From the NCBI GenBank assembly GCA_029817715.1, contig JARUPY010000474.1:3720001-3784000 (forward strand): a stretch of 64,000 bases of DNA, given 5' to 3'. Within the stretch, counting starts at the first letter, position 1. Every line of letters begins with the position of its first letter. Below the pieces are notes generated by a model that was not told where the DNA came from, did not search any database, and worked only from the letters and a program-made list of their open reading frames with translations. Below, piece after piece: positions 63,502-64,000 of the stretch. The translations under genes were made by a program, and so were the position numbers. This DNA comes from Melastoma dodecandrum. Lineage: Eukaryota; Streptophyta; Magnoliopsida; Myrtales; Melastomataceae.

Positions 63502-64000
63502 GTGGCTCTTCAATTCAGAGCCCGTGCATCATGGGTATTTCATTTGGAACAATGAATGGATGTGTTAAGAAAATAAATTGCAATGACAACGTTTCTTGTT
63601 GCGGAACTTTGAAAAGACTGAAGTGATTGTAATAGGCCTGGTCTAATATTTGGCCATATTAGAACTCCATTTCCTTTTATCTTGCGACCTGACGTCTGTT
63701 GCTTTGCTGGACAGAACCATACGTTGGCTGCGGTCCAAATGTTGGTTTTTTGTAAGAGAGGACACAAGTATTGATGGTTATTGGTTTGTGGGAATGGAAT
63801 AAGCTTAATGTTTCTCCTGTCAACAAGGAGCGAATGCTGTCTTGGGTGTGGGCAGTGGTCTGAGTTCTTAATTCAGGAATAATACCCTTACCCTTGCTGG
63901 GAAGAAGGCTGAAGTAAGCCGGGAATTACACTCGCTGCAACCTAGGAAAAATGACCACTACAGAGCAAGAACAAAACATCGCCAGTCTCCATGGAAGCAA
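63502..64000 (+). other. 3' flank of the ankyrin-repeat gene
   Basis: Probably 3'UTR followed by intergenic sequence; AAAATAAATTG at 63569-63579 could serve as a polyadenylation signal. Nothing else seen up to the window end. Confidence 0.4.

Noticed and set aside
1..64000. tRNA, rRNA or snRNA genes
   Set aside because: No convincing internal A/B box pairs, cloverleaf arms or snRNA promoter elements were found on reading both strands.

Overview
This is nuclear DNA from a flowering plant. The genes are interrupted by short GT-AG introns. They include plant-restricted families: FEI-type receptor kinase, BZR1-beta-amylase fusion, prolamin-like secreted protein and phytochrome-interacting ankyrin protein. 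Transposons and an endogenous plant pararetrovirus lie between them. The species cannot be named from the sequence. All exon models below were built by hand from splice sites and reading-frame continuity.

Layout. 0.8-3.7 kb: CIR1-like splicing/co-repressor protein (+), followed by a decayed copy of one of its own intron-exon segments that was hit by a 1.06-kb hAT element with a perfect 8-bp target duplication. 5.2-6.3 kb: small SWIB-domain protein (+). 7.4-9.8 kb: a glycine/proline-rich protein gene (A3 type), broken by a frameshift and a 1.7-kb solo-LTR-like insertion. 10.3-13.6 kb: complete ABCE/RLI2 ribosome-recycling ATPase (+).

15.6-30.6 kb is a transposon island. It holds a decayed 5.3-kb Mutator-like element (MULE) combining a MuDR-type transposase with a plant mobile domain (PMD). 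About 450 bp further on is a 9.28-kb MULE that looks intact: 9-bp target duplication, terminal inverted repeats of about 1 kb built from alternately oriented 32-bp units, an uninterrupted 14-exon gene for a 930-residue ULP1/SENP-like protease with its catalytic triad, and a convergent uninterrupted 703-codon FAR1/MULE transposase. This is the most striking object in the window.

33.8-51.3 kb returns to host genes: BZR1-beta-amylase (-, one catalytic Glu replaced), prolamin-like secreted protein (+), a small profilin-like protein (-), CCR4-4-type nuclease (+), a short unknown gene (-) and a FEI-type LRR receptor kinase (-). 52.9-61.4 kb is one genome-length copy of an endogenous caulimovirid, opened near its tRNA-Met primer-binding site and decayed by stops and frameshifts. 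It carries an unusual roughly 760-codon reading frame with two zinc knuckles downstream of RT-RNase H. 62.6-63.5 kb: phytochrome-interacting ankyrin-repeat protein (+).

The host genes do not form a pathway; they are ordinary neighbours. The linked functions lie inside the mobile elements: transposase plus ULP protease in the large MULE, and capsid, movement, protease, RT-RNase H and the unknown frame in the viral copy.
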